From contig DAHXPC010000005.1 in the NCBI GenBank assembly GCA_027364575.1, positions 1 to 64,000 on the forward strand: DNA of 64,000 nt, given 5' to 3'. Below the pieces are notes generated by a model. It made no database searches and was not told the DNA's origin. It saw nothing but the letters and a program-made list of their open reading frames with translations. Positions 37,635 to 48,230 of this stretch are shown piece after piece (position 1 is the first letter of the stretch; the number at the start of each line of letters is the position of its first letter). The position numbers were made by a program, and so were the translations under genes. This stretch comes from a bacterium. Its GTDB lineage: Bacteria > Pseudomonadota > Gammaproteobacteria > UBA6186 > Azoamicaceae.

Positions 37635-39299
37635 ATGAAACATACATTATTATTGGTAGACGATGAACCGAATATTTTAAGTACCCTAGAATGGTTGCTT
37701 GTTGAAGATGGCTATCAAATTTTTACAGCAAACAATGGAAAAGAGGCATTGGATCTCTTAAAAAATCAAGCAATTGATGTCATTGTTTCAGATTATCGCA
37801 TGCCCCATATGACAGGGGTGGAATTTTTAAGCGAAGTTAAAACGAAATACCCCAATACCTTACGGATCATTCTGACCGGCTATGCAGATTTTAAAGTGGT
37901 TGAAGCCGCTATTAATGAAGGGCAGGTTTTTAAGTTTCTGAAAAAACCCTGGGACAATCATGACTTAAAAAAACAAATACAAGTTGCCTTCAAAACGTAT
38001 GAATTGCAAAAAATAAAAGATAACTACGATAAGTTAACTGGGCTGCAAAATAGATTTTTGTTTACGGAAAGGCTACAAATCCTAATTGATCATTCAGCTA
38101 AAATGACCACTTTTGGCATCATACTAATTGATTTGGCGCGATTTAACTCAGTGAATGAGCAGTATGGCCTAGCCGTGGGGGATGAATTACTACAGCAATT
38201 TGCCAACCGATTAAAAGAATGGGCGGGCGGAAGCGCTGAAATTGCACGATTTAGTAGCCATGAATTTTCAATTGCGTGGAAGGATATCGATTATACACAC
38301 TTAAAAGAAGAAATCCAGTTGCTGATAAAGCAGTGTCATAAGCCATTTTTTATCAATGGCAATACCATTATCAGTAGTCTTTATATCGGCTGCGCTTTCT
38401 ATCCTCAAGATGGGGAAGAACAAAATTTATTAATTACACGTGCACATCTTGCCTTGCAAAAGTGCAAGCAGCGCGCTATTCAGGGCACCTGTGAATTTTT
38501 TGATCCGATCTTGGAAAAAAGGGGAATAAATTCTGGCACATTAGAATCCGATTTGCATGAGGCGTTAGCGAATGAACAATTTGTATTGTATTACCAACCT
38601 ATTGTTACTCCAGCCGGTGAAATTAAGGAATTGGAGGCTCTGATACGTTGGCAGCATCCGGTAGAAGGATTATTGACACCCGATAAATTTTTATCGTTGG
38701 CAGAGGCTACCGGTTTAATTGTCCCCATTGGCAGTTGGGTACTAAAAACGGCTTGTTATCAACTTAAAAAATGGCAGGAGATGGGGTGTTCCGATCTGCA
38801 CATTGCGGTTAACCTTTCGATTAAACAGTTTGGTGATCCAAATTTATATACGCAGATCACAGAAGCAATCCAGGGTTCAAGGCTATCGGCATCTTCTTTA
38901 ATATTAGAAATTACCGAAAGCCTGATTATGCAAAATATACGGTCCCATGTGGATTTTTTACACGCTCTGAGAGCTTTAGGTGTACAGCTTTCTTTGGATG
39001 ATTTTGGGACGGGCTATTCTTCTCTTCAGTACTTACAATTACTTCCTTTTAGCATTTTAAAAATTGACAAATCTTTTATTGGGGGTGTTGTGCAGTCTAA
39101 AAATTCTGCTGAAATTGTAAAAACCATTATCGCTATGAGTAAAAATTTGGGTTTAAAAACGATTGCAGAAGGGGTGGAAACAGAGGCACAACGTGCACTT
39201 TTAACGGATATGAACTGTGATTTACTGCAAGGGTATTTGTTTAGCCAGCCTATCGATACAGCGGCCACTACCCAATTATTATTTTCTGTCAAAAAATAA
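37635..39299 (+). CDS. Response regulator with REC, degenerate GGDEF and EAL domains
   Basis: 554 residues. REC domain 1-125 with phospho-acceptor D53 (VSDYRMP) and LTGY/KKPW signature residues. The GGDEF-like domain (about 130-290) has RFSSHEFSI near 206-210 in place of GGDEF, so cyclase activity is probably lost. The EAL domain (about 305-550) keeps ELEALIRW (E334), NLSIKQF, ITESL, LDDFGTGYSS (D455, D456), KIDKSFI and AEGVET. It should hydrolyse cyclic di-GMP when phosphorylated by the upstream kinase, with the GGDEF remnant perhaps acting as a GTP sensor. A plausible output is motility or pilus control. Confidence 0.9.
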   Translation: MKHTLLLVDDEPNILSTLEWLLVEDGYQIFTANNGKEALDLLKNQAIDVIVSDYRMPHMTGVEFLSEVKTKYPNTLRIILTGYADFKVVEAAINEGQVFKFLKKPWDNHDLKKQIQVAFKTYELQKIKDNYDKLTGLQNRFLFTERLQILIDHSAKMTTFGIILIDLARFNSVNEQYGLAVGDELLQQFANRLKEWAGGSAEIARFSSHEFSIAWKDIDYTHLKEEIQLLIKQCHKPFFINGNTIISSLYIGCAFYPQDGEEQNLLITRAHLALQKCKQRAIQGTCEFFDPILEKRGINSGTLESDLHEALANEQFVLYYQPIVTPAGEIKELEALIRWQHPVEGLLTPDKFLSLAEATGLIVPIGSWVLKTACYQLKKWQEMGCSDLHIAVNLSIKQFGDPNLYTQITEAIQGSRLSASSLILEITESLIMQNIRSHVDFLHALRALGVQLSLDDFGTGYSSLQYLQLLPFSILKIDKSFIGGVVQSKNSAEIVKTIIAMSKNLGLKTIAEGVETEAQRALLTDMNCDLLQGYLFSQPIDTAATTQLLFSVKK

Positions 39300-39306
39300 T
39301 AAAATT

Positions 39307-39882
39307 TTAATATTTTCGATAAGATAAATATAAAATGGTTAGAAAATAAATGCTATAAATAAAAATAAAAGCCTTGGGTAAAATATTTTCTTTGAGTAAA
39401 ATAATATTGGCTCTATTACTGGGCTTTTGATCGGCTTCTTCTGCCTCAATTTCGCCTCTTAATGTAAAAATAAAAGTCGGAAGTGTTTTTTCAAGCGTTC
39501 GGATCAGAGCATAGTTTATTAAGTTTAATTTCTTATAAGAATTCATTACCCTTAACCAATCCCATGCAATTAGGATCCCAACCAAAATTAGCAACGCTAA
39601 AAGAGGCATATGTTGTAGCTCAATATCTGGCAATTTTAAGGGATTAACCAATATAAATGAAAGAAAAATAGTGTTGATGCTGACAAAAAAATTATTTGAT
39701 CCGCCCCGCCGTTCTTCAATTTTATGCGCGGATTCTACTAAGGTTTTATATTGTTCAAACATCATTTGTTTATTACTAAAAAGAATTTGATTGTCAGAGC
39801 CCTGCTGTTCGCAGTTAATCGCTGGGTTGAAAAGTTTTTGTTCCACCTTTTCTTTAATTAAGCTGTAAATTATATCGCTCAT
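39307..39882 (-). CDS. RipA-like small membrane protein
   Basis: 191 residues. After a soluble N-terminus comes YKTLVESAHKIEERRGGSNN, then paired membrane helices (FFVSINTIFLSFILV and LLALLILVGILIAWDW) and a C-terminal helix (AFIFIYSIYFLTILYLSY). The pattern of E-K-I-x-x-R-R before a membrane hairpin is what I recall for the RipA family of octameric membrane proteins, linked in Francisella to cytoplasmic growth. Family assignment is moderate and function here is unknown. Convergent with the REC-GGDEF-EAL gene. Confidence 0.6.
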   Translation of the reverse strand: MSDIIYSLIKEKVEQKLFNPAINCEQQGSDNQILFSNKQMMFEQYKTLVESAHKIEERRGGSNNFFVSINTIFLSFILVNPLKLPDIELQHMPLLALLILVGILIAWDWLRVMNSYKKLNLINYALIRTLEKTLPTFIFTLRGEIEAEEADQKPSNRANIILLKENILPKAFIFIYSIYFLTILYLSYRKY

Positions 39883-40008
39883 AGTTTATATCTCCTTATA
39901 TGGGTTCTTTTAGTGTAAATATTTTTTGGATTAAGCCTCTCGATTGTTTCTATACATACTTTCTGTCTAATAAATATTTGCCGAAGTGATTAAGCTCAGA
40001 GCTAGAAA

Positions 40009-40710
40009 TTAAATGGCCCCGTGTTCTTTTAGCAAATGTGCTATTTTAGGATGATTGTTTTTAATGGCGATAGCAAGGGGTGTTGATTGAGACGTTTTAT
40101 CCGGAAGATTGACTTTTGCACCGTGATCAATTAATAGCTGTGCAATGACTTCATCCCCATTTTGCGCGGCAAAATGAAGGGCAGTGAAGCCTTCTTGATC
40201 GGCATGATTCACATTCGCTTTTTTCTCAAGGAGTAGCTGAACCATTTGAAATTGATTAAATTGTGTCGCAACCAGAAGGGGGGTAAGACCAAATCTCATT
40301 AACGCGTTTACATCTGCACCTTTTTGGATTAACAATTTAGCAATTCCTTCTCTGCCATACAGTGCTGCCAAATGCAGCGGAGTCGCTTCGGTGGTCGGAT
40401 CCATGACATCTACCTTCGCACCTGCTTGTAAAAGGACAGCGCTAATATTCTCTTGGTTATTAATAACAGAGGCGTGTAAAGGGGTTATTTCTTGTTCTAA
40501 GGGATGGTTAACATCCAGGCCACTCTCAATTAATGTCCGTACGCTATCTAATTGTCCCTCTTTGATAGCCATTTGTAGTAACATCAGCGGGGTAGCTGCA
40601 GTTTCACTTTGCATTTCTGCAGTACAGCTAAAGCTTATCATCAGGCATCCGAAAAGGACTGCTCGGGAAATGAAAGAAACGACAGGGGCTAACATTTTTG
40701 GTTGATGCAT
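40009..40710 (-). CDS. Ankyrin-repeat protein with N-terminal export signal
   Basis: 233 residues from the ATG at 40710, set by AGGAG 8 nt upstream; the frame is open further, into murI. A hydrophobic stretch (ISRAVLFGCLMISFSC) looks like a signal peptide. Five to six ankyrin repeats follow (TPLHASVINNQ, TPLHLAALYGR, TPLLVATQFNQ, TALHFAAQNGD, TPLAIAIKNNH). Ankyrin proteins bind other proteins. With a signal peptide this one is probably periplasmic or secreted rather than a classic cytoplasm-to-host effector. It follows murI by 31 bp, likely the same mRNA. Confidence 0.8.
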   Translation of the reverse strand: MHQPKMLAPVVSFISRAVLFGCLMISFSCTAEMQSETAATPLMLLQMAIKEGQLDSVRTLIESGLDVNHPLEQEITPLHASVINNQENISAVLLQAGAKVDVMDPTTEATPLHLAALYGREGIAKLLIQKGADVNALMRFGLTPLLVATQFNQFQMVQLLLEKKANVNHADQEGFTALHFAAQNGDEVIAQLLIDHGAKVNLPDKTSQSTPLAIAIKNNHPKIAHLLKEHGAI

Positions 40711-40741
40711 AGCAAAATCTCCTAATGGATGCGCAAGGATC

Positions 40742-41557
40742 TTATTCCCATAAAGGATAGGGTTGAAGTTCAATCTCGCCAGGGAAAAAAACTTTTGCTG
40801 TGTTGGCAAAGAACTCACTGTAGTCGGATACATAAAAAATTCTTTTTGCAGGGGTCGTGCTAGGATTGACGAGATTATGCAATTGGAGCTTTTCTGCCAA
40901 CACTCGGGCTGTCATGTCTGAGGCATCAATAATATCCACAAAACTTTCATAGAAATTTTGAATATATTGTTTAAGCAGCGGATAATGGGTACACCCTAAA
41001 ATTAGCGCTTGAATATTGTTTAAGATCGGATGAGAGAGATACTCTCGAATAATGATTTCAGAAACTTCACGTTCTGCAAAACCCTCTTCAATGAGTGGCA
41101 CAAGAAGGGGGGTAGCAAGAGAAGCCAATTCGATGTCTTGATCTAACCTATCCATATGTTTTTTGTAGAGATTGGATCGAATGGTTTGTTTTGTGCCAAT
41201 CAAGCCAATTTTTTTATGGGTGTGATTTTTTCGAATATAATTGACCACGGGATCAATCACATTAATCACGTGTGCTTTAGTGCCGACATACTCGCGAACC
41301 AATTCATACGCTGCCGTAGAGGCGGTGTGGCAGGCAATCACAATGACTTTGCAATGGTGCTGTAATAATACATCACAAATTTTAATAGAGTAGGCTTGGA
41401 TAGCGCTGGCAGATTTATCCCCCCATGGGGTATGGGCAGTGTCGCCAAAGTAAACCATATTTTCTTGTGGCATAAGCGCAGTGATGGTCTTGGCTACAGT
41501 AAGACCACCCATACCACTATCAAATATACCGATGGGGTGCGTTGAATGTTGCAACAT
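40742..41557 (-). CDS. murI: Glutamate racemase
   Basis: Supplies D-glutamate for peptidoglycan. 271 residues with the two catalytic cysteine motifs ACHTAST and ILGCTHYPLL, plus GIFDSGMGGLTV and YFGDTAHTPWGDKS. Cytoplasmic. Followed by the ankyrin-repeat gene on the same strand. Confidence 0.95.
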   Translation of the reverse strand: MLQHSTHPIGIFDSGMGGLTVAKTITALMPQENMVYFGDTAHTPWGDKSASAIQAYSIKICDVLLQHHCKVIVIACHTASTAAYELVREYVGTKAHVINVIDPVVNYIRKNHTHKKIGLIGTKQTIRSNLYKKHMDRLDQDIELASLATPLLVPLIEEGFAEREVSEIIIREYLSHPILNNIQALILGCTHYPLLKQYIQNFYESFVDIIDASDMTARVLAEKLQLHNLVNPSTTPAKRIFYVSDYSEFFANTAKVFFPGEIELQPYPLWE

Positions 41558-41635
41558 ATGAGGAATAGTCTATCACATAATTTAAAACAAATTGTCCTAT
41601 ACTTTTTGAATGGAAAACACGGGATAGGGATGAGC

Positions 41636-41890
41636 ATGGTGATGTGGCATTTAAAAACCAAAAAAGGGGTATTTTGGATCATTCCTCTGAAGCACGTAAA
41701 CGATCAATTTTTATTGGGCGTGAACGACGAAGAGTTAGCTTTTTATACAGGTGTAGAGCAGGCGGCTCAAGCCGTGCACAATCAAGTCACCGGTTTTTTG
41801 AAATGGGATTGCGAGTCTGAAATTCAAGCACCCTTGCATATTACAGAGTGGATTCAGGGGGAGCCGACAGAATGGGTCACCAATAGTTAA
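41636..41890 (+). CDS. Small conserved hypothetical protein
   Basis: About 84 residues. It contains LKTKKGVFWIIPL, FLLGVNDEELAFYTGVEQAA and TGFLKWD. Small soluble proteins with this pattern (short beta strands, then a helix ending in a tryptophan motif) occur across gammaproteobacteria without known function. ATGs at 41630, 41636 and 41642 are all possible; AGGGA at 41626 suits the later ones. The start lies about 80 bp from the divergent murI start. Confidence 0.6.
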   Translation: MVMWHLKTKKGVFWIIPLKHVNDQFLLGVNDEELAFYTGVEQAAQAVHNQVTGFLKWDCESEIQAPLHITEWIQGEPTEWVTNS

Positions 41891-41988
41891 TTAACTTAAT
41901 TTAGAGCCGCTTGCAGTAATGCTTCATTTTGGATATGATCCTTCCTCATTTGTAAAGATTATATTGTTGTTTTGTGGGGACATTTATT

Positions 41989-42234
41989 ATGCAAGAAGGC
42001 ATCCATCCAGAATATCGTCAAATTCAAGTTAGCTGTAGCTGTGGCCACGTATTTACGACCGGTTCCGCTTTATGCGCCAATCTGAATATTGAAGTTTGTA
42101 ACGAATGCCATCCATTTTATACGGGCAAGCAAAAAATCGTCGATACTGCAGGACGTGTAGATAAGTTTGCCAAAAAATTTGGTGGTTTTTCTTTAAATAA
42201 AAATCAAGAAACCCAAGAAACTCCACAAAACTAA
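41989..42234 (+). CDS. rpmE: 50S ribosomal protein bL31
   Basis: 81 residues. The zinc-binding type of L31: cysteines in [10 protein letters not shown] and [12 protein letters not shown], with IHPEY at the N-terminus and a variable tail. ATG 41989 is chosen because GGGGA lies 8 nt upstream and the family starts M-x-x-x-IHPEY. The zinc-containing form suggests that zinc is not the limiting metal under normal growth. Confidence 0.94.
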   Translation: MQEGIHPEYRQIQVSCSCGHVFTTGSALCANLNIEVCNECHPFYTGKQKIVDTAGRVDKFAKKFGGFSLNKNQETQETPQN

Positions 42235-42237
42235 AAA

Positions 42238-42275
42238 AAATCGTAAAGGATCCTTAAAGCCTTTTTTCGATTGAA
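42238..42275 (+). terminator. Candidate terminator after rpmE
   Basis: AAAGG (42244-42248) can pair with CCTTT just before a T run (about 42259-42265), inside an outer AATCG/CGATT repeat. The stem is short. Confidence 0.4.
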
Positions 42276-42334
42276 TTTGGTTACTTGTCGGGTTTACCCC
42301 TAAATCTATCTTTTTTATAGTAAGGTGATTCCCT

Positions 42335-43585
42335 ATGGACGAAGAATTAATGAAGGCGGCCTTGGAGTATCATGCTTTTCCAAAGCCTGGAAAAATAGGT
42401 CTGCAATTAACCAAACCAACCGAAACTCGACAGGACTTAGCCTTAGCCTATAGTCCTGGAGTCGCAGAGCCCGTACGCGCGATAGCCGCAAATCCCTCGG
42501 ATGTTTACAAATATACGGCTAAGGGCAACTTAATCGCTGTGATTACCGATGGGTCTGCGATTTTAGGGCTTGGCAATTTAGGGCCACTGGCCAGTAAACC
42601 GGTGATGGAAGGGAAAGGGGTATTATTTAAGCGTTTTGCCGATATTGATGTTTTTGATATTGAAGTCGATGCGGCAAGCCCAGAAGCTTTTATTGAAACT
42701 GTGGTGAATATTTCTCCAACCTTTGGAGGAATAAACCTAGAGGATATTAAAGGTCCTCAATGTTTTGAAATTGAACAAGCATTAATTGAACGTTTAAATA
42801 TCCCTGTTTTTCACGATGATCAGCATGGAACCGCTGTAATTGTTGCAGCCGCTTTATTAAATGCTTTGGAATTGCAGAAAAAATCTTATAGCGACAAAAA
42901 TCTTAAAATAGTCTGTTTAGGGGCAGGGGCGGCAGGTATTGCGACTATGCGCTTATTAGTGTCCTTAGGTATTCATCGCGACTCGATTACGATGGTCGAT
43001 ACTCAAGGGATTATTCACACGGGGCGAAATGATTTGAACCCGTACAAATTTGCTTTTGCACAAGAAACCGATAAACGCACGCTCGAAGAAGCTTTAGACG
43101 GCGCGGATGTGTTTATTGGGGTTGCCAGTGCAAACGCCTTAACGCCAGAAATGCTAAAGAGTATGGCGCCTCGGCCGATTGTTTTTGCTCTTTCTAATCC
43201 GGATCCTGAAATACGGCCAGAAGTAGCCTTTAAAGTCAGAGATGATGTGATTATGGCAACCGGCAGAAGTGATTACCCCAATCAAGTCAATAATGTTATC
43301 TGTTTTCCGTATATATTTAGAGGGGCATTGGACGTTAGGGCCCGTTGTATTAACCAAGCGATGCTAATCGCTGCGGTACACGCCGTTCGATTATTAGCGC
43401 ATGAACCTATTCCAGAATCGGTGTTTAATGCTTACCCAGGTAGTGAAAACTTGAAATATGGTCCAAACTATATTTTACCACTGCCTGTGGATCCCCGTTT
43501 ACTAAAGACGGTTCCATTGGCTGTGGCTAAGGCTGCCATTGAAACAGGCGTTGCTCAAATTGAGTATAAAGAGCACGTCGTATAG
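42335..43585 (+). CDS. Malic enzyme (NAD(P)-dependent, short form)
   Basis: Oxidatively decarboxylates malate to pyruvate. 416 residues with the bacterial malic enzyme blocks LALAYSPGVAEPV, TDGSAILGLGNLG, EDIKGPQCFEIE, FHDDQHGTAVIVAAALLNAL and the nucleotide-binding LGAGAAGIATMRLL. It lacks the C-terminal phosphotransacetylase-like domain of MaeB (about 760 residues), so it resembles the short Gram-positive or SfcA-like forms. It lies 33 bp before mdh on the same strand, making a malate pair that feeds pyruvate and oxaloacetate. Confidence 0.92.
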   Translation: MDEELMKAALEYHAFPKPGKIGLQLTKPTETRQDLALAYSPGVAEPVRAIAANPSDVYKYTAKGNLIAVITDGSAILGLGNLGPLASKPVMEGKGVLFKRFADIDVFDIEVDAASPEAFIETVVNISPTFGGINLEDIKGPQCFEIEQALIERLNIPVFHDDQHGTAVIVAAALLNALELQKKSYSDKNLKIVCLGAGAAGIATMRLLVSLGIHRDSITMVDTQGIIHTGRNDLNPYKFAFAQETDKRTLEEALDGADVFIGVASANALTPEMLKSMAPRPIVFALSNPDPEIRPEVAFKVRDDVIMATGRSDYPNQVNNVICFPYIFRGALDVRARCINQAMLIAAVHAVRLLAHEPIPESVFNAYPGSENLKYGPNYILPLPVDPRLLKTVPLAVAKAAIETGVAQIEYKEHVV

Positions 43586-44578
<993 letters not shown>

Positions 44579-44637
44579 TTTTGGGGTTCGCTTTTCGATT
44601 GAGTCGCATTTCTGCTAATAAAGAATAGGATGTTCCT

Positions 44638-45669
44638 ATGAGCAGAAAAGGCGTTTTATTAATTAACCTAGGCACGCCAAGCCATTCTACGCCTTATTCA
44701 GTTTGGCGTTATTTAAGACAATTTTTAAATGATCCGCGGGTGATTGATTTACCTTTTTGGATACGCTGGCCTTTGGTGAATGTGTTTATAGTGCCTTTGC
44801 GGTTTATAAAATCCAGTCGTGCCTATCAAAAAATTTGGACAAAAGACGGTTCCCCGCTTTTAAGCAATAGTCAGTCCTTAACAGAAGCCTTGCGTCAATC
44901 ATTAAATCCTCCATATCAAGTTGAATTGGGAATGCGCTATGGCACGCCCAGTATTGCGTGTGCACTCTCTAAATTTAAACATTGCGAGTCATTAACGGTT
45001 ATTCCTTTATTTCCGCAATATGCCTCTGCGGCAACCGGATCGGCTCTGGCAATGTTATTTGCCGAATTATCTCAACACTGGAATATTCCCCACCTTAGAA
45101 TTATTAAAGATTTTTATCGTGATCCTGGCTTTATTCAAGCGTATGCGGCCGTTATCCAGAATGGGTTAGCGCATAAAAAAATAGATAAGCTTATCTTTAG
45201 CTATCATGGCTTACCAGAACGGCATATTGCTAAAAGCGAGTGTGCAGCAATCTGCGATAAAAATTCTGCTTGCCCGAATATAGAAGACAATAATCTATAT
45301 TGCTATCGTGCCCAGTGTTATGCCACCACAAAATTATTAGCCACAGAATTAAGCTTAAATTCCCATCAATATACCGTTTCATTTCAATCCCGTTTAGGCA
45401 GAACGCCTTGGATAAAACCCTATACCGATGTACTGCTGCCAGAACTGATCCAGCAGGGGATTAAAAATATTGCGATGGTCTGCCCTTCCTTTGTTGCCGA
45501 TTGTTTAGAAACATTAGAAGAGGTGAATATACGCGCCCGCGCACAATGGCAAGCATTAGGAGGCGGTGAATTTACTTTTATTCCCTGCTTGAATGCACAT
45601 CCGCGTTGGGTGAAAGCATTGGCCGAAATGGTTATTGCCCAATGCGTGTGTGAGCGCGCTGATTCATGA
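44638..45669 (+). CDS. hemH: Ferrochelatase
   Basis: Inserts Fe2+ into protoporphyrin IX, the last step of haem synthesis. 343 residues with LLINLGTPSHSTPYSVWRYL, PLFPQYASAATGSAL, the active-site FSYHGLPERH and CPSFVADCLETLEE. AGGA lies 7 nt before the start. hemE is in the same window at 55800, so haem is made endogenously. Confidence 0.95.
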   Translation: MSRKGVLLINLGTPSHSTPYSVWRYLRQFLNDPRVIDLPFWIRWPLVNVFIVPLRFIKSSRAYQKIWTKDGSPLLSNSQSLTEALRQSLNPPYQVELGMRYGTPSIACALSKFKHCESLTVIPLFPQYASAATGSALAMLFAELSQHWNIPHLRIIKDFYRDPGFIQAYAAVIQNGLAHKKIDKLIFSYHGLPERHIAKSECAAICDKNSACPNIEDNNLYCYRAQCYATTKLLATELSLNSHQYTVSFQSRLGRTPWIKPYTDVLLPELIQQGIKNIAMVCPSFVADCLETLEEVNIRARAQWQALGGGEFTFIPCLNAHPRWVKALAEMVIAQCVCERADS

Positions 45670-45714
45670 GGTTCATGAAAGACACATTAATCTATTTTTA
45701 AATCTACTCTTGTA

Positions 45715-48054
45715 TTAAAACAAAGATTCAACATTATCGATCTGATCAGTTATGGCTTCGCCATTTTCATCAAAAATGCCGGCTGGAGCAGTTTGCTTGG
45801 GCAGATTCGATTCGGTAAAAAATTCAGGGATGGCGTTGTCTTGCCCTTCTCTTGCCAAAAGGCCGGTGGCAGGATCAATTTTAACGCTTACAATACCCGG
45901 AGGTGGGGGGACAGTCTGTTCCGGTTTGCCTTTCAGTAGGGCATCCATAAAATACATCCACATCGGTAAAGCGGCCATCGATCCATATTCTCTTAAAGTC
46001 TTAGGCTCATCAAATCCGACCCAGGCAGTTGCCACGACATTGCGATTGTAGCCAGAATACCAAGCATCCATCCATTCATTGGTGGTACCGGTCTTTCCAG
46101 CCAGATCTGTGCGTCCTAGACTTTTGGCCCGTTGGCCGGTACCACGTTGGATTGCATCTTGCAGCGCAGAGGTCACCAAAAAGGCAACTTGTGGGCTAAT
46201 AGCCGGGACTGTGGATGGGGCTTTTGCTTCATAAATTAAATTACCCTGATAATCGGTGATTTTATGAATTAGAGAAGGCGTGACTTTATTGCCCCCATTA
46301 GCGAATACACAGTAACCGCTGGCCAATTCTAAGGGCGTTACTTCGGCGCTTCCGAGTGCCATGGATAAATAGGGGGGTAATTTTGCGGGATCAAAACCAA
46401 ATTTTTCCGCAAACTGGATAAATTTTTGTACGCCAATGGCTTGTAATAAACGGATAGTAACCATATTTTGCGAGCGCGTTAGACTAAGGCGTAAACGCGT
46501 TGGGCCATAAAATGTTTTAGAATCATTTTGAGGACGCCAGGTAACGTTTGTGACGGGATCCGTATAGACAAGCGGTGCGTCATTCACAACGCTTGCTAAA
46601 GTATATCCTTCTGATAAGGCTGCCGCGTATAAGAAAGGTTTAAAATTTGAACCGGGTTGCCTTTGTGCTTGAGTAACCCGATTAAAGCTGCTTAAGTTGT
46701 AATCGAAACCACCCACCAATGCCAAAATAGATCCAGAATCTGGGTGCAGGGCGATCAAAGCCCCGCCCACTTCTGGGACTTGGGACATCTTCCAAGATTG
46801 ATTCGCAAGTTTTTCAGTGTAAATCACATCGCCAATGCTAACGACGTCTGAAGGCTTTTTAGGAAAGTGCCCCAGTCGATATCCACTTAATTGTGGGCGT
46901 GCCCAAGACAGACCAGACCAAGGAATATCAATATACCGGCCATCTTGTAACAGAACAGAAATTTGGTTGTCCAGGATCCGGACGACAACGCCAGGCAATA
47001 AATGGCTATAAACAGGGATACTTTTTAACTGACGGCTCCAATTGTGTATTTCTTGCTCGGGCGTTTTGTGTCGAGAAAGTTTAAAGTGCGTTTTCGTTTT
47101 ACGGTAGCCATGACGTTGATCATATTCTAGCAGCGCACGCTTTAGCGCCTGGTTGGCCGCGTGTTGGTGTTGGCTATCAATCGTGGTATGCACCTCATAA
47201 CCCAAATCATAAATGGCTTCACCATAGCGGGAAAATAATTCTTGGCGCACCATTTCGGCTATATAGGGCGCTTCGATTTCAATGGCTCGACCATGGTATT
47301 TTGTGGGAAGGGGTGCATCAACGGAGGCTTTATATTGCGCTTCGGTAATAAAATGATAGGTTAACATACGATCTAAAACGTGTTTACGGCGTTTAAAAGC
47401 CGCACTGGGATCGTGGAGTGGATTAATACTGGAAGGCGCTTGAGGAAGACCTGCAAGCATCGCCATTTGATCTAAAGTAAGCTTATCTACCGTAATGCCA
47501 TAATAGGCTTCCGCTGCTGCCACAACGCCATAAGCGCGTTTTCCAAAATAGATTTTATTGAGATAGAGCTCTAAGATTTCATCTTTGGTTAACCCTTTTT
47601 CTATTTTAAGTGCCAATAAAATTTCAGAAATTTTTCGGCTAAAGGTTTTTTTGCGGCTTAAGAAAAAGTTTCTAGCAACCTGCATCGTAATCGTGCTGCC
47701 ACCTTGTTTAAAAGAGGAGTGTGTGAGCAAGGTTACCCCGGCGCGTGCTAATCCTCTAAAATCGACGCCGGGATGCTCATAAAAGCGCCGGTCTTCAGTC
47801 GCTAATATTGCATGAATAAGATCTTTGGGTATTTGGTGCAATTCAATGGGGGTGCGTCGTCCTTCTCCAAATTCTGCGATTAGCTTGCCATCTTGGGAGA
47901 AAACCTTCAGCGGCACCTGAAGGCGCATATCTTTTAGCATATCGACAGAGGGCAAAGTGGATTCCAAATAGAGCACGCCCGAAATGCTAATGATGAGTAT
48001 AAGGCCTAGGGTTCCTAAGAAGGAGCGCCGTAAAATTTGAAATAATATTGTCAT
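45715..48054 (-). CDS. mrcA: Penicillin-binding protein 1A
   Basis: Bifunctional peptidoglycan synthase, 779 residues. An N-terminal membrane anchor (about 7-28) is followed by the glycosyltransferase GT51 domain (ATEDRRFYEHPGVD, KQGGSTITMQVARNFFLSR, LYLNKIYFG), an OB-like insert and the transpeptidase with SxxK at S469 (PGSNFKPF), SQN and KTGTT (K654). Divergent from pilMNOPQ, a conserved gammaproteobacterial arrangement in which PBP1A helps build the pilus envelope passage. Confidence 0.95.
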   Translation of the reverse strand: MTILFQILRRSFLGTLGLILIISISGVLYLESTLPSVDMLKDMRLQVPLKVFSQDGKLIAEFGEGRRTPIELHQIPKDLIHAILATEDRRFYEHPGVDFRGLARAGVTLLTHSSFKQGGSTITMQVARNFFLSRKKTFSRKISEILLALKIEKGLTKDEILELYLNKIYFGKRAYGVVAAAEAYYGITVDKLTLDQMAMLAGLPQAPSSINPLHDPSAAFKRRKHVLDRMLTYHFITEAQYKASVDAPLPTKYHGRAIEIEAPYIAEMVRQELFSRYGEAIYDLGYEVHTTIDSQHQHAANQALKRALLEYDQRHGYRKTKTHFKLSRHKTPEQEIHNWSRQLKSIPVYSHLLPGVVVRILDNQISVLLQDGRYIDIPWSGLSWARPQLSGYRLGHFPKKPSDVVSIGDVIYTEKLANQSWKMSQVPEVGGALIALHPDSGSILALVGGFDYNLSSFNRVTQAQRQPGSNFKPFLYAAALSEGYTLASVVNDAPLVYTDPVTNVTWRPQNDSKTFYGPTRLRLSLTRSQNMVTIRLLQAIGVQKFIQFAEKFGFDPAKLPPYLSMALGSAEVTPLELASGYCVFANGGNKVTPSLIHKITDYQGNLIYEAKAPSTVPAISPQVAFLVTSALQDAIQRGTGQRAKSLGRTDLAGKTGTTNEWMDAWYSGYNRNVVATAWVGFDEPKTLREYGSMAALPMWMYFMDALLKGKPEQTVPPPPGIVSVKIDPATGLLAREGQDNAIPEFFTESNLPKQTAPAGIFDENGEAITDQIDNVESLF

Positions 48055-48230
48055 AAGTTATCCGGCTGGTTAATAAGTGTAAGGATCCTTCGCTGTATGA
48101 TAGCAAACCTAAATCGCAAAGTGCCAATTACAATCGCTCGACATTTTCCAGGGGAAGACTAGTATATAAGTTAGAGTGCTCTAAATTTTAGGATGAAAAC
48201 GATGGCATACAACAAAAGTAGAGGTTAGGC

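Noticed and set aside
35847..39299. Horizontal origin of the two-component pair
   Set aside because: No mobile-element marks or composition change could be seen around it by eye.
48138..48170. A pilM promoter (TCGACA, then TAGTAT or TATATA)
   Set aside because: Spacing is 16 or 19 bp and matches are partial, so the site is too uncertain to list.
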